64,000 bases of DNA from positions 12,307,980 through 12,371,979 of the forward strand of contig CM022669.1 in NCBI GenBank assembly GCA_012295275.1. The letters are read 5' to 3'. The notes under the pieces are model-generated. The model was given only the letters and a program-made list of their open reading frames with translations. It was not told the DNA's origin and ran no database searches. Both the position numbers and the translations under genes were made by a program. This document shows positions 31,376 to 52,939 of this stretch, in pieces. This DNA is from Chrysomallon squamiferum (taxonomy: Eukaryota > Mollusca > Gastropoda > Neomphalida > Peltospiridae). The stretch's first letter is position 1. The number at the start of each line of letters is the position of its first letter.

Positions 31376-33736
31376 TTCAAAACGATTAAAATAACTTTTG
31401 TAAAATTTGTATATTTATTTAAATCAAATCATAATATTTCATTTTGTCGTAAAATTATATAAATATATATATATATACAGGCATGTGAATAAATGATAAG
31501 TTTTGCAAAACTCTCTTCACACGTACATTGAAATGCATCTTTAACTCGCTCGCAGCTGAGTGGGTTTAATAAAACCTCTGCATGTTATTTCGTGTATTGA
31601 TTCTGAACTGGCATTGTAAAATTAAATTATTTATTTCACTTTTGAGTGTTGTATGTCGTAAAACATACTCTCTGCCTCACTTTGTAAAGTCGTTTACACC
31701 CGAAAATTTATTTGTCCATAGTGCATGATGTCACGCCATATATTTTGTGCTATGCAGATCAAATTTCTTTTCAGTGTGTGTAATATATATCTGTCTGTAG
31801 AGTAAATAAATAATAATAATTAAAAATAAAATAAAAAATAAAAAAATAAAAATAAAATAAATAATAATAATAAAAATAATAAAAAATAATAATAATAATA
31901 ATAAAAAAATAAATAAATGAAAAAAAAAATGAAATAAAGAAAAAGAAAAATAGCTCTGTAGAGGTACAAATTAAAATATAATAAAAAAATAAATAAATAA
32001 AAGAAAATAATAAACAAAAAGAGAAAAACAAAAAACAAAAAAAGATGAAGAAAAATAGCTCTCTACAAATTAAAATATGAACAAGTCGAGGTGTTTATAG
32101 AACACTGTGTTGGCTGTAATTACACATGTATTATCTACAGCTGTTCTGTTTAAAAAGTTTGCATTACGTAAAAGTATGCAGGTCCGTGTTAGCACAACCA
32201 TCCTTCCTTTTAGGTCAATATTTATTTAAATGTAATGACAAACATTTTACTTTCGATTTGTGTGTGTGTGTATATATATATATATATACTGCTGTTTTAG
32301 ATCTAAAGGCATATGTATAACCTTTCCTTTTCTCTTGCCCAAAATCACAAAACTGTATCATTTTGTTTACAAATTTTTAAAAATAATTTATTATTATTAG
32401 TTATTGTTATTGTTATTGTTCTTGTTGTTGTTATTACGATTATTTTTGTTATTGTCGTGGACATCATCATTAACAGTGATGAGAGAAAATGAATGAACAG
32501 TTATGGCTAGACGTATTAGGCTAAATTAACAAAGGGTTTAGGGAAAAAAGCAAAAAAGCCCACAGTAACAACAAAAAAAAAAAAAAAAAAAAAAAAAATA
32601 ACGGTGTCATATTCACTGCTCTTTAAGTAATTTTTGCGAACACACAAACGCACATTCGCTTTTATTTATTACAGATAACAACGTTCAAGGAGTTTCTGTA
32701 ATTTATATATTAATATATATATTTTTTTTTTATTCTCATGGTTGTGCGAACAACCAGGTGAAGACCAGAGAGCCTTATTCCAAATTTGAATCTGCCAAAT
32801 TTAATCTGATTAAAAAGAAGTCGATCAAGATAACCGCGTACGTTACATAAACTAATCGGCGATTTACGATGACAACGGATTTTTAGAGGTAAGTAACGCC
32901 CTGGCGTCATTTGTCATTCGGAACCGGTTCACTGATTTTTACGAATCAGATATGCGTTTCCAGGTCAGTTGGAACAGGTAGTGGATTTTTGAAACTAAAA
33001 CAAAGAAACCGGTTGTTTTAAAATCTAGGATTGGGGGAGTATCTGTGACGATCTTAAAAAAAGATATCAGTTTTGTTTTGTTTAGGCGATATCTATATGT
33101 ACGGATCAGAAATTACAGTGCATTATAATGTTACGGTATATTACAGTACTAAATACGTTACCGAACACAACTGCTCTACAATACAGTTCAATACAATACA
33201 ATACAATACCATACAACACAATACAATGTAATACAGTATAATACAATACAGGACAGTACAGTAGAGCACAACGCAATACAATACAGTCAGTCAAGTGTTG
33301 TACAATAAATAAGACACATATACAATACAATACAAAACGGAAGAGTAGAATATTACACAGACAAGTACTCTGTAGCACAATACCATAAAAATAATTGAAA
33401 AATGAACTAAAAAAAATAAATAAAACAGCACAGAAAAATACAGTGCAGTGAATAAAATTAAAAACGTTATGGAACCATAAATAAATAAAACAGGACAGGA
33501 TGGTGTGAGCTGTTGTAATGAAAAATATCTGCACTGCTTTTTATTAGACTGACAGGATGCGCTGTCTGATACCTTTGTAAAGAAGCCTCTGGCGATACTT
33601 GACCTTTTTGTCGTTACTGGATATTTGGATGGGGTTTGATCGCACTGAGCTGCGTAAACATTCTTTTGTGATTTGTTTTTCACTTTTCATCACGGATGGG
33701 ACAATTCGTGCTAGCTGTGTAACATTAGCCGAATAG

Positions 33737-33799
<63 letters not shown>

Positions 33800-34448
33800 T
33801 ATTTTTTATTTTTTGAAATTTATTTTCAAGTAAATGTTGATTTCAGAAGGACATTCAGGATTTATTTGTGTTGAATTATAACGATCAAAATTAAGTATGT
33901 TACATTAAGAAGAAAGTCGGAGATAAAAAGTAACATGGATTAACTAAAAGGGTGTTTGTAATTGTGCGAGTAACGGTAATAACGTGTTAAATGTAGATCC
34001 TGATTTATCGTTCATGTCCCTGTGTGTATGCACACGCCTATTAATTGTGTGATTTTATGTCTTGTTATGTATGAGTTGTTTGATCGTTCGTGTTTGTATT
34101 TTCTTTTCTTTCTTAAATTTTATTGTTTTTAAAAATTAATATCCGTATAACATTTCACACACACACGCACACACACAGACGCAGACACACACAAAACCTC
34201 CTAAAAAAAAAAAAAAAATGAAACAACATCAATATAACAAAACAAACAAACAACGCTTTAAGCTAATAGCTAACTAGGTTACGTGCAAGAAACAACACAA
34301 AGATAGCCGCCTAGACTCTGGTTTCTGATTGTATATTCTAACAAAGGAGAGGGGTTTCTGTCTTCCTTGTAAATACAAACTCATTCATAACTAAGTGAGC
34401 TGGAATGGTGTAACATCTAGTGACGTTGAGTTATTCATCATTTGCTAG
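31376..34448. other. AT-rich intergenic DNA with A-rich and pentanucleotide repeats
   Basis: 31800-32060 is a (TAAA)n-like A-rich block. 32740-32960 is more balanced, holds a GGTTGT/ACAACC hairpin near 32741 and a donor-like GAG|GTAAGTAA at 32889. 33165-33330 is a degenerate ATACA pentanucleotide array. (ATT)n runs over about 33738-33800. No supported gene. Confidence 0.55.
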
Positions 34449-34518
34449 GAGGCTGTTAGTAATGCTGCAAGGGTTAGGGTCAAGGCAAGACCCTTGAGCA
34501 TTGACAGAAGGCAGCCTC
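34449..34518 (+). ncRNA. Pre-miRNA-like hairpin (candidate)
   Basis: GAGGCTG (34449-34455) pairs with CAGCCTC (34512-34518). AATGCT (34461-34466) pairs with AGCATT (34497-34502). CAAGGGT (34468-34474) pairs with ACCCTTG (34490-34496). This leaves a 15-nt loop, a one-base bulge and one asymmetric internal loop, in a stem of about 70 nt. Size and form resemble an animal miRNA precursor, but I do not recognise a known mature sequence and the internal loop is a weakness. Confidence 0.25.
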
Positions 34519-35106
34519 TTCACCATTCATTTCCACTTTGTTCGGACTATCTACTGTTCATTTTGCACATTCATGATGCTGCCTTTTCGAGACATGTAAC
34601 GTAAGTAACAGGCAAAATGTGTGCTATAATCATTATGTTCACTGTTTGTACACTGGTGATTCGGTTGCAAATCTTCGTTACGGTTTCTGGAGCAACTCCG
34701 CTATTTATGATTGTGGCACTAATGCAAAGTACAATATAGACACATCTTTATTGGAGGGTCTATTCTTTCTTCTTTTTTATTTAAAAGTTTTAAGTGTTTT
34801 GTAATATATAAAAATGAAAACTATAACAATGCTTATTGTACTTCACTGAGATACAAACATGCTAAGACATCCAACCCCGCAGAAAAAAAAAAAAAAAGAA
34901 AAGAAAACCAGAAAATATTTGTATTCAAGTTTAATGAATTTTACTTTTGTACGTTTTAAGGCATTTGAATTGACTAGTGACGTAAACATTATTTATCTTA
35001 AGTTTTTGTAATGCAGCATTTATTAGTTCTCCTAAAACAACTTCACCTTTTTGTCGTTTAAATCGCTGTTTTTAAAAATGATTATATGTTTTTGAACCAG
35101 TGTCTC

Positions 35107-35160
<54 letters not shown>

Positions 35161-35491
35161 TCTATTTTTTTCTTATTTTTTTATAATTAATTTTCTTTGG
35201 TTTTTGTTGTTGTTGTTAGTTTGTTTATCTTTTTTTAAGTTTTGTGAATATCCAAAGATCAAAAGTCCTGTTTGAGATAAACTGGTATTTAAATAAAAAA
35301 TATTGCTTGGAATGCTATGAAATAATTGAGTTTGCCTGTATTACTATGTGATTATTAATCGGTAAATATTATTAATTTTAACAAAGAACTACAACGCTAA
35401 ACTATTATTTGAAACACTTCGAATAAGGGAAATAACTCACACAGAACAATAATACTCTAAATAAGTTATTTCCCATTTTTTTATTTTTTTA

Positions 35492-35568
<77 letters not shown>

Positions 35569-36002
35569 GTTATTTTAAATACATTTGATTATTTATTTTT
35601 ATTGTTAATTCTGCTGTTGCTACTGCCACTTATAATTTTACAATGATTTATTCAGTATAAATATTCCTTCAATTCTTTTTTTTCTTCCGTTATTACATGA
35701 ACTGTTTCACTGAACGCCCTCCCAGAAAACAACAACAAAACAACCCCAAAAATCCCTTAAAGTTAAATTCTATTAAATGTTTTGTCTTTTCTTTTTCAGG
35801 TTCACGCTAAGTGAATTCAGTTCACTGAACAGAAATGGTGACGTAGATGGCTCAGAATTCTTCTTCCTGGCCACAGGGAGCTTAATCTTATCTAATTTAT
35901 ATAACAACGAAAAGAACACGACAGTTTTTTTTGTTTTTTTAGATTATTAGTGCCGGATCATCAGGGTGTATGTTGAAATATAAATCTGTGGCAAAAAAAA
36001 AA

Positions 36003-36034
<32 letters not shown>

Positions 36035-36172
36035 ATTACAAAGAAGATGTACATTTTCCTTTGATGGAAAAAAAAAAAAAATCATTGTTAGTTAAACAGT
36101 GTTTAATATTTAGTGTTTAAATAGTGTTTACCATCACTGTGTTTTAAATAATTAAATGTTAAAGTCAACACA
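34519..36172. other. AT-rich upstream region of the LicD gene
   Basis: (ATT)n arrays lie at 35108-35160 and 35487-35569. A polypyrimidine acceptor (CTTTTTCAG, ending at 35799) precedes 373 bases that lead to the LicD ATG, so 35800-36172 may be 5' UTR of a spliced transcript. A donor-like TAAC|GTAAGTAA lies at 34601. Confidence 0.35.
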
Positions 36173-37159
36173 ATGAGATTCAATATGAGAAACATCATTA
36201 AGAAACTGACGTTGCTCCTAATTCTCGTTTGCCTCATGCCGTTCCTGAAGCTGCTGTTGCCAGCACCGCTGCAGTACGTGGACACCATTCATCTGGCTCG
36301 GCTGGCGGTGGAGTGGCAGCGGTTTCCAGTCGACTCGGAGGCTGTGAGCACGGACAACACGACGATCCCGGTCTACGTGGACGAGCAGGCGATCAGAAAA
36401 CACCTGCGGGACACGTGGCACCTGCCCGAGGTGAAGCAGCTTCAGAACGATTCGCTCATGAAGCACTTCATGCCGACAATGACTCAGGAGGAGCGAACCA
36501 GCCTCCTTGTCACCTTCGAGACGTTCGTGCGCGCGTGCGAGTGGGCGAATTTGACCTACTTCCTGTTCTGCGGGTCGATGCTGGGCGCCTACCGCCACCA
36601 CGGCTTCATTCCCTGGGACGACGACGTCGATCTCGTCATGGACGGCTCCGACTGGAGGAGAATCCGCGACGTCTTGTCACGCGTGCCGGGATACGAGCTG
36701 TTCGCTCCCAGCAACGTTCAGTGGAAATTCTACAAGAAAGACTTGGCCTACGTGGCCGGGAAACCTTTTAAATGGCCTCACATCGACATCTTTTTCTTCA
36801 CCGAGGACTCAACGCATCTGTGGGCACTGACTGGAGGAATAAAAACAGAACTGGTTATAAAGAAAGAAGACATTTTTCCTCTCCAGATGCGTCCGTTCGA
36901 AAACCGTCACGTTGCGGTGCCGTGTAAAATGGACGAAATTGTTATTCGCCAGTACGGAACGCACAACTGTGTTTCCTTGGCTTACATGCATAAAACCAGC
37001 GTAGACGTTGCTAGCTTTGAGATGCCTTGCACTAAACTATTCGACATTTTTCCTTTCGTGTTTAGGCAGAAGGACCCGAAGTCCGGGAATGTAATGGAAA
37101 CTCTGAAGAAAGGTAATAAAATATTGAAAACTGTATCCGTACCACAGCAGTGTAGATAA
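36173..37159 (+). CDS. LicD-family (fukutin-related type) membrane-anchored transferase
   Basis: A single uninterrupted frame of 328 residues. A short basic N-terminus and hydrophobic segment (about residues 8-30) without a cleavage-like site indicate a type II Golgi/ER membrane protein. The lumenal part has the LicD/fukutin hallmark: GSMLGAYRHHGFIPWDDDVD at 134-153, with the metal-binding-type Asp cluster D149-D151 and D153, then WPHIDIFFF (201-209) and FPLQMRPFENRHVAVP (235-250). LicD-type proteins are nucleotidyltransferase-fold enzymes that transfer phospho-linked groups such as phosphocholine or ribitol-phosphate to glycans; the actual substrate here is unknown. The first ATG was chosen; a second Met is at residue 5. 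The first two thirds are markedly richer in G/C than the flanks. GAAAG|GTAATA near 37112 could be a donor, so the last 15 or so residues are less certain. Confidence 0.85.
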   Translation: MRFNMRNIIKKLTLLLILVCLMPFLKLLLPAPLQYVDTIHLARLAVEWQRFPVDSEAVSTDNTTIPVYVDEQAIRKHLRDTWHLPEVKQLQNDSLMKHFMPTMTQEERTSLLVTFETFVRACEWANLTYFLFCGSMLGAYRHHGFIPWDDDVDLVMDGSDWRRIRDVLSRVPGYELFAPSNVQWKFYKKDLAYVAGKPFKWPHIDIFFFTEDSTHLWALTGGIKTELVIKKEDIFPLQMRPFENRHVAVPCKMDEIVIRQYGTHNCVSLAYMHKTSVDVASFEMPCTKLFDIFPFVFRQKDPKSGNVMETLKKGNKILKTVSVPQQCR

Positions 37160-37585
37160 CACAGCTAAGTAACTGATATGCGCTTCACTAAAATATCAAA
37201 TGTTACTGACTGGTTAAATTTATAACAACAATAACAGCAGCGGCAACAACAACAAGAAGATAAAACCCGTAAAAAACCCCAACTAAAACCGCTTCCAGCT
37301 TTACAGAAAGTTTTCGTTATGAAAAATCAATGAAGTTTTATTGCTAAATCAAAACAGAACTAATGTAGTTTTTCATGAGAGTCAACCGGTTTCTGTGATA
37401 TTTCACTCAGCTACTGTGACAATCATGTTTTGAACATGTTTCAACTCTCTGCCATATAGTATTACATCTCGACATCTCTCATGTCTTCCGAGAAGTAAAT
37501 ATATTATGTGAATTAATCGTGCCAGTGAGTAGTAATTAGAAAGTAAAAGCATAAAGAAGAGCACCAACTAAACGTAGAGAAATAT

Positions 37586-37779
<194 letters not shown>

Positions 37780-39103
37780 AATTTTGTGTAATTAAAGTGA
37801 TCAGTTTGTGCTTCCAAAAGCAAATGAATAAATAAATAATTAAAATAAAATAATAAAAAGTATTTTCAGTGTTATGATTAACATCGTACAATAAAATCTT
37901 ATCGGATCTAAAATAACTACTTTTTAAAACCGTACAGTATGCTTGTTTGTTCAAAAATTGTATTGGAGTAACGATAATAACACATCCTATAATAACTATA
38001 TGAAGGGAGGATGTGCAATAGAATAATTTTATTTTGCCTGTTCTTTTTAAACAATTTTTTGTGGTGTAAAGAAAATGACGGGTAAATGAAATTAACGCTA
38101 ATAATAATACGCATATCGAAGTGATTAAGTGACTGACAAAGTTGATATGTTTGTTAGCTTTATTTAAATTTTGTATTGCTTTAGCACTTCTTTAATAATG
38201 ACCCGGAAAAGATAATTAATGCTTTAGCGCATATTTAATAATGACATTCCGGATGATTAATTACTTTTGAATGCACAGCTATATTTTAATGCACAAAAAC
38301 ATCAGTGACATAAATTACTTTATTTATTACGTGTTTTTTTTTCCTCTGTTAAGTGTTCGCATTATTTTTAAGAGACAAAATTATCTATCATGTTCAGTAT
38401 TAATTTTGAATTCTATATATATAGATATATAGATATATTGTTTTGTGATTATTAAACAGTATTCAACGGATTTCTTTTTTTTATTTTCTTCTTTTTTAAT
38501 ATAATTAATATCACTTATACATTTTGGAGGCATACAGTAATTATGTATTACCTGAAGAATGCAGTTTTTACAAACCTATTTTGGTTAAAAAATTTAGTTA
38601 ATTTTAATATGCGCACACTTCTTAATTAACACATTCACACACACACACATACATACACGTATATCTATTTAAATTCATAATTCAGATTCGATAGAAATTT
38701 TAAAATGTAGTTTTAGTTATTTTTATGCTATGTATGTGTACCAGCAATTATGTTAAATAATTTCTTAAATTATCATTTTGACTGGGTTAAACAGAATACT
38801 ATGTCAGTATTGGTATTTCTGACATCAGTAAGCACTATGGCATAACGGGAGAATATATGAAACCCAGATGAGTGATAGTTATTGTTGTAGTCTGTTGGAG
38901 TCTGTTATATTTACCAAATAATACCGCTTGCTTATTGGGATTTTTTGTTGTTGTATTTTAGAGCTTTCTTTCCCGAAAATGTCAACGAATTTTATAGACC
39001 AAAATATGGTTTTCTGCTATTAAAATATTAAATATGTTGCTTATTTTTTGTTAATGATTCTGGTGTGTGTGAGACTGTGTCCATGACACACACACACAGA
39101 GAA

Positions 39104-39480
<377 letters not shown>

Positions 39481-39780
39481 AGCAGAATAGCCTTTTAAAA
39501 CACATTTTGAAAAATCATAGAAAATGAAAAGGTCAAACATTAAGTAACAAGAAAATAAAACTTTCAGAAGACATTTTGTGTTCTGTTCACGTTTAGAAGG
39601 GATAAAATTAGAACCGCATTTGAAATTAATTTAATTTACACATTTTATGTCTGTTGGTGAATTATTCTTATTAACAGACCTCTTTTCAGTCCCGATACTG
39701 ATAATCCTGAAAGGTTTTGCAAACAAGGAAGTCAAACCTCCACTCGGGTATTTGTCAGAATATCCAAGCTTATGGCTTAG

Positions 39781-40069
39781 CTGGGGTGGATCCAGCTTTT
39801 CTGACATGGGAGGGGGGGGTCCGACAAAAAGGGTACCACACCATTATTGAAAAATTACCCGCAGTTCACATGGACCATAATATAATAGTGCTACAACAGG
39901 GACATTGGTAGATGTATTCTACGGTGTTTTATACACAGACAGAAACTTAATGAAACTAAATATTTTGTGAAAACCCCCCCCCCTAAAAACCCAAACTAAA
40001 GAGGGTCTTCTCATATTAGAGGGGAGGTCCGGACGCCTTGGACCCCCCCCCATCAAGATCCGCCCCTGG
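39781..40069 (+). mobile_element. Short MITE-like element with imperfect terminal inverted repeats
   Basis: The left end reads CTGGGGTGGATCCAG; the right end, reverse-complemented, reads CCAGGGGCGGATCTTG. Both ends carry internal G-rich/C-rich runs (GGGAGGGGGGGG left, CCCCCCCC right). TTAG flanks both sides (39777-39780 and 40070-40073) as a possible 4-bp target duplication. The 289-bp body has no gene. Ends of the CAGGGGCGGATC type are common in animal non-autonomous DNA transposons; I do not assign a superfamily. Confidence 0.6.
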
Positions 40070-40798
40070 TTAGGAAATGGTAAATTCCATTAACGTCTGT
40101 TTTGAAGTAAAGATCTCTGAACCTGCATCTCACAGTGTTTCTAGCCTTTATTTTAGTTCACTAGCTTATTTGAGGAATACGTCCATTTCATTTTACAGTC
40201 AACCCCGCCTAGATCTTTGTGTTATAACTTCGAGTCACATTAATGGAGACAAAATGGCTTCCTGCATTCATAAATGTATATCGTGTCATTTTATTCTGAA
40301 TTTACGCTTTTAAAAATGTAATGTTATCTATTAATAAATGAGAAGAGTTAAAAAAAAAATTAAAAAAAGAATAAAAAAAAGAAAGAAATTAGGAATGTGG
40401 TTGATATGACAAGCCTAAGTAAACCTAAACAGTTTCTGTTGTCTTTTTATATTTCCATTAGCTGTAAAGTAACCAACGTGAACAAATCATTCAACAAACC
40501 CCCTGTGTAGATTTAAACTGCAACATTACCACATTCAGTATTAGTGTTTATATTAAATAAAAATCGAATGTTCGTTTATTCGACTTGTTAGTTTTTACAG
40601 TAGTCATGTATTTTAGCCGTGCTATTTTTTTTCTGTGACAGTTTACAGTACGATGATCAGAGAAGATAACATTATGCATGAGTCATTCTTTCTGAACCCG
40701 TTCAGACAAAAATTGTAAGCTCTTAATAACTAGGGTCTTATATGCTACCTGAATATTTATTTATTTATTTTAAATTTAATTTAATTTAATTTGATTTA

Positions 40799-40852
<54 letters not shown>

Positions 40853-41465
40853 TATATCTAGTTGAATATAGATAATTTTTATTTAATTTATTTATTTATT
40901 TAGTTTTATTATTTTATTTTATTATTTTATTATTTTTGAATTATTAATAATAAGTCTTAAGAAAGTACAGATTTTCTTGAGGTTAAATATTTAACTTTTG
41001 GCTGCAAAATAAAAATTACACTACATACCAAATACATTATTTTTATACTTGATGAATGGTAATTATGATTAGAAAACAGAATTCTTTTAAAATCATTTAA
41101 AAAAAATGAAACAAAACAAACAAAAAATCTAGCAAATATCGAATATTTGGTGAGTTTATGGATGAACAGTCAACTCTTTTGTCCGTGTTCCATTCCATTG
41201 TCCGGTTCCAACAAAGTGCTCCGCCACTGATGTAGCAAACTCTTGATATTCGTGCTTTCAAATATCAAAGTGTGCATAAAGGATTACTCACTGCAAATTT
41301 TATCTCTCTTCTTTGTTTGAAAACTCTGATTGACCACCAGAAAATACGAACAGTCATTCATTCATCACGAATGATGTTTTGAGCAATTGCAAACGTATCT
41401 TCAAATACTCGTTTATATGTATGTATGTGTGTATATATATATATACTCATACACACACACAGATC

Positions 41466-41539
<74 letters not shown>

Positions 41540-41819
41540 AGGTTATCTCACAGCGCAACAGATGCAATAAATAAAATAAAAATATATATAAATATGTATA
41601 CATGCGCGTGCGTGAATGTGTCTATGTGCATATACATAAATTTAATGAATAGCTGTAAACTTGTTAAGCAACGTTCCAAAATATTTAACGTTCGCTAGTG
41701 ATATGATAGTTACAAACAAAGCTAAAAAACAAACAAAAAAAACGAGAAGAAGAATAGAAAAGTTATTTTTAGAGTGGATAGACAACTTCTTTTGAACGAG
41801 GAAGTACTTGCAAACCATA
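40070..41819. other. AT-rich intergenic DNA
   Basis: (ATT)n at 40799-40852 and (AG)n at 41467-41537. The rest shows no domain-bearing frame. Confidence 0.55.
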
Positions 41820-41886
41820 CATACACTCCCTGTGTGCAGGTGATATCACACTTATGTCTTGTCAACCGTATCGCTGACACTCTGTG
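41820..41886 (+). other. Candidate non-coding first exon of the Ig/FN3 receptor gene
   Basis: A more balanced stretch ends in CTCTGTG|GTAAGTAA (donor GT at 41887), a near-perfect donor. The next acceptor on the strand with good context is TTTTACAG at 44590, 12 bases before the receptor ATG. The exon's 5' edge cannot be set from sequence. Confidence 0.3.
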
Positions 41887-43159
41887 GTAAGTAATAATAT
41901 TTTATTGTTCTGTTTATTTTGTTTCAGTTACTTCTTTTAAAGATATACGGTTTACGCCCTATTTGGAGAACGTTTTATTTAGACGGAGATTCAACCGGTA
42001 TTATGAAATTTCTGGTTTTTGTTTTGCTTGTTTTTAACAAGGCGTTATAACACATTTGTGATACGATCTTTTTTTTAAAAAAAAAAAAAAAAAAAAAAGT
42101 ATTTGCCTGTTAGCTTAACCCCGTTTCAGGACTACGCTGAATAGATATAATATCTGTGAAAGAAATGTCCAACAAATGTAATAAATATTATACCACTACA
42201 GCTGTTACTCCGACAGTAACAGCAACATCAGCTACTACTACGACTACTACTACTACTACTACTACCTTAACAGCTGCTATTAGTACTACTACTACTACTA
42301 CTACTACAACAGCTGCTATTAGTACTTCAACAACTACAACGACTGTTCTACAACAGCTTCTGCTACTACAACAAACTGCTACTACAGCAGCAGCAGCAAC
42401 TAATTTTATTACAACCTCTTCTACCAGTACTACCACAACAACAACTATCCTACTACGACTGGTAATGATCAAGATAATTACTCAATGTACAACAGTAAAA
42501 AATAAAAATAAATAAATAAATAAAAATAATAAAGTAAAAAATTATGATTATTATACAAATACCAAAATTACCATTACTACTGCTACGACTACCACCACCA
42601 TTATTATAATACCAGTACTACTACCACTACTACTGCTGCTATTACTACTACTACTATTACTACTACTACTACTACTACTGCTACTACTACTACTATTCCT
42701 AATAATACTAATAATACTACTAATAATGGGTTAATGATAATGATTACGACAATGATGATGATAATAATTATGCCAATACTACTGATTCATTTTATTATAA
42801 TAATACAACAAAAACAACTTTTCCTGCAATAGCAAGAATAACTCTGACATTAGTATTAATATAAGTACTACTCTACTTCTGCTAGTACTACTACTACTAC
42901 TGCTACTATTAACAATAATAATAAAAATAATAATAATAACAAAACAAAATAAACAAAATTTAAAAAAAAAAAAAAACAGAAAAGAAAAGAAAAAGAAGAC
43001 AAAAAAAATCATATATATATAGACATTCATTTAGGAAATAATGATTTAAAAAAAAAAATCATAATAAAATAAAATGAAAAAAGAATCCAAATAAATAAAC
43101 CAACCAACCATCCAACCAACCAACAAACCTACAAATAAACAAACAAACAAACAAACAAA

Positions 43160-43195
<36 letters not shown>

Positions 43196-44590
43196 AATAA
43201 TAAATAAACAATGATGATGATAAATAAATAATAATGATAAATAATAAATAAATAAATAAATAATACTAATACTAATACTAATATTAACAGCCGTGGTAGT
43301 AGCAGTAACAGTAGTAGGATGAGGAATAGGAAATTTGATCTAGCGATGTCTTCAGCTATTGTTTACTGAACTGACGTCATTTAAACTTTGAAAAGTGTGA
43401 CCTGTGTTTTTCTTTCTTTGTTTGTAAATGAATACTCGCGGCTGGTTCTCAGTTTAGTTAACAGATTAAATAATTCTTGAGCAGTTTAATCTAATTTAGC
43501 ACATATAAATGGAGAACAAAACATTTTTTTTTTTTTTATTTTTTTTTTTTTTTTTTTTTTTTAAATCAAATTCACTACTGGACAAAAAGGAACAAGAAGG
43601 TATTGTAGATTCCTGCAGCCTGTAATGTATTACTGTCATTGTTCAGTGCAAAATAGTCACACACACACACATTTTTTTCTCCGGTAAAAACATGTAGAGG
43701 TACAGATCTAGCACCTTGCCAGTTGACTTGACTGCATAACTGTTTGGCATCCCTCTGTAGTTTTTACATAGATATGTATAAATGAACTGACTTAATTTTA
43801 CTGTTGTGATTATTGTATTTATATTAATTTGTGTGATTTATTTATTTATTTATTTTTATCTTTGTCGAGAAAAGCAAAAAAAAGAACACATTAAAACACA
43901 TGAATAATTCAAATATAATAAATAAGTATATAAACCAATAAATAAAAATAAACGGTTAATAATAAAAACATAATAATGTAATGAATAAATAAGTACGTGA
44001 GTAAGTAAGTAAGTAAATAATAACAACACCAATATATTTAAATAAAGAATACAAATAATAATTGAATAATAATTAAAAAAAACTGAATGAAAAAAAACAA
44101 ATAATAATAAGAAGAAATAAACAAATAAATAATATAGTAAATAAATACATATAGATAGATAGATAAACAAATAAATAAATGAATAAATAAATAAATAAAT
44201 GAATAAATAAATAAATAAATAAACAAACAAACAAATAAATAAATAAATAAAATAAAATAAAATAAATATAGTGAAAACAACATAAAGACTATCAACAACA
44301 ACAACAACAAAACAATAATAATAATAACAACAACAATAAAACAATAATAATAATAATAAAATAAAAAATGAAAAACGAAGAATTAAAAATGTGGGTCACG
44401 TGATATCAAGATGTGTGAGTTAGATCCGGTATGATACACATATCCTGCTTTCGAAGGCAACTTCTCTTCTCGAGGTTGAATCAACAGGGAAGCCATAGTA
44501 GTGTGTTATATCATTTTTATGATAATTATGTGTTACATTCAGAAACGATTAATTTCACAGTTTTGTGAATAAAATATATATGCTTTTACA
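41887..44590. repeat. Trinucleotide and tetranucleotide repeat field
   Basis: ACT/ACA-type trinucleotides fill 42190-42460 and 42540-42930. AAAT/AAAC tetranucleotides fill 43080-43280 and 43860-44370. Poly-T lies at 43525-43562 and TGACGTCA at 43372-43379. No supported exon. Under the proposed gene model this is the first intron of the Ig receptor gene. Confidence 0.7.
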
Positions 44591-44602
44591 GGAAGAGAAA
44601 CC

Positions 44603-52888
<8,286 letters not shown>

Positions 52889-52939
52889 AGACATTAAAAA
52901 GAAAAGAAATAATTGTGGATTAAGATATCTTTTGTTCAC

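Noticed and set aside
36218-36771. Frames of 127 (-) and 180 (+) codons overlapping the LicD gene
   Set aside because: They are shadows in other frames of the G/C-rich LicD coding sequence; only the 36173-37159 frame has family motifs.
42156-42515. A Thr/Ala-rich frame of 119 codons and its Val-rich antisense partner
   Set aside because: Both come from interrupted (ACT)n/(ACA)n trinucleotide repeats; no mucin-like exon structure was seen.
43856-44344. A 162-codon Tyr/Leu/Ile/Phe-rich minus-strand frame resembling a membrane protein
   Set aside because: It is the translation of AAAT/AAAC tetranucleotide repeats; its hydrophobicity follows from T-rich codons.
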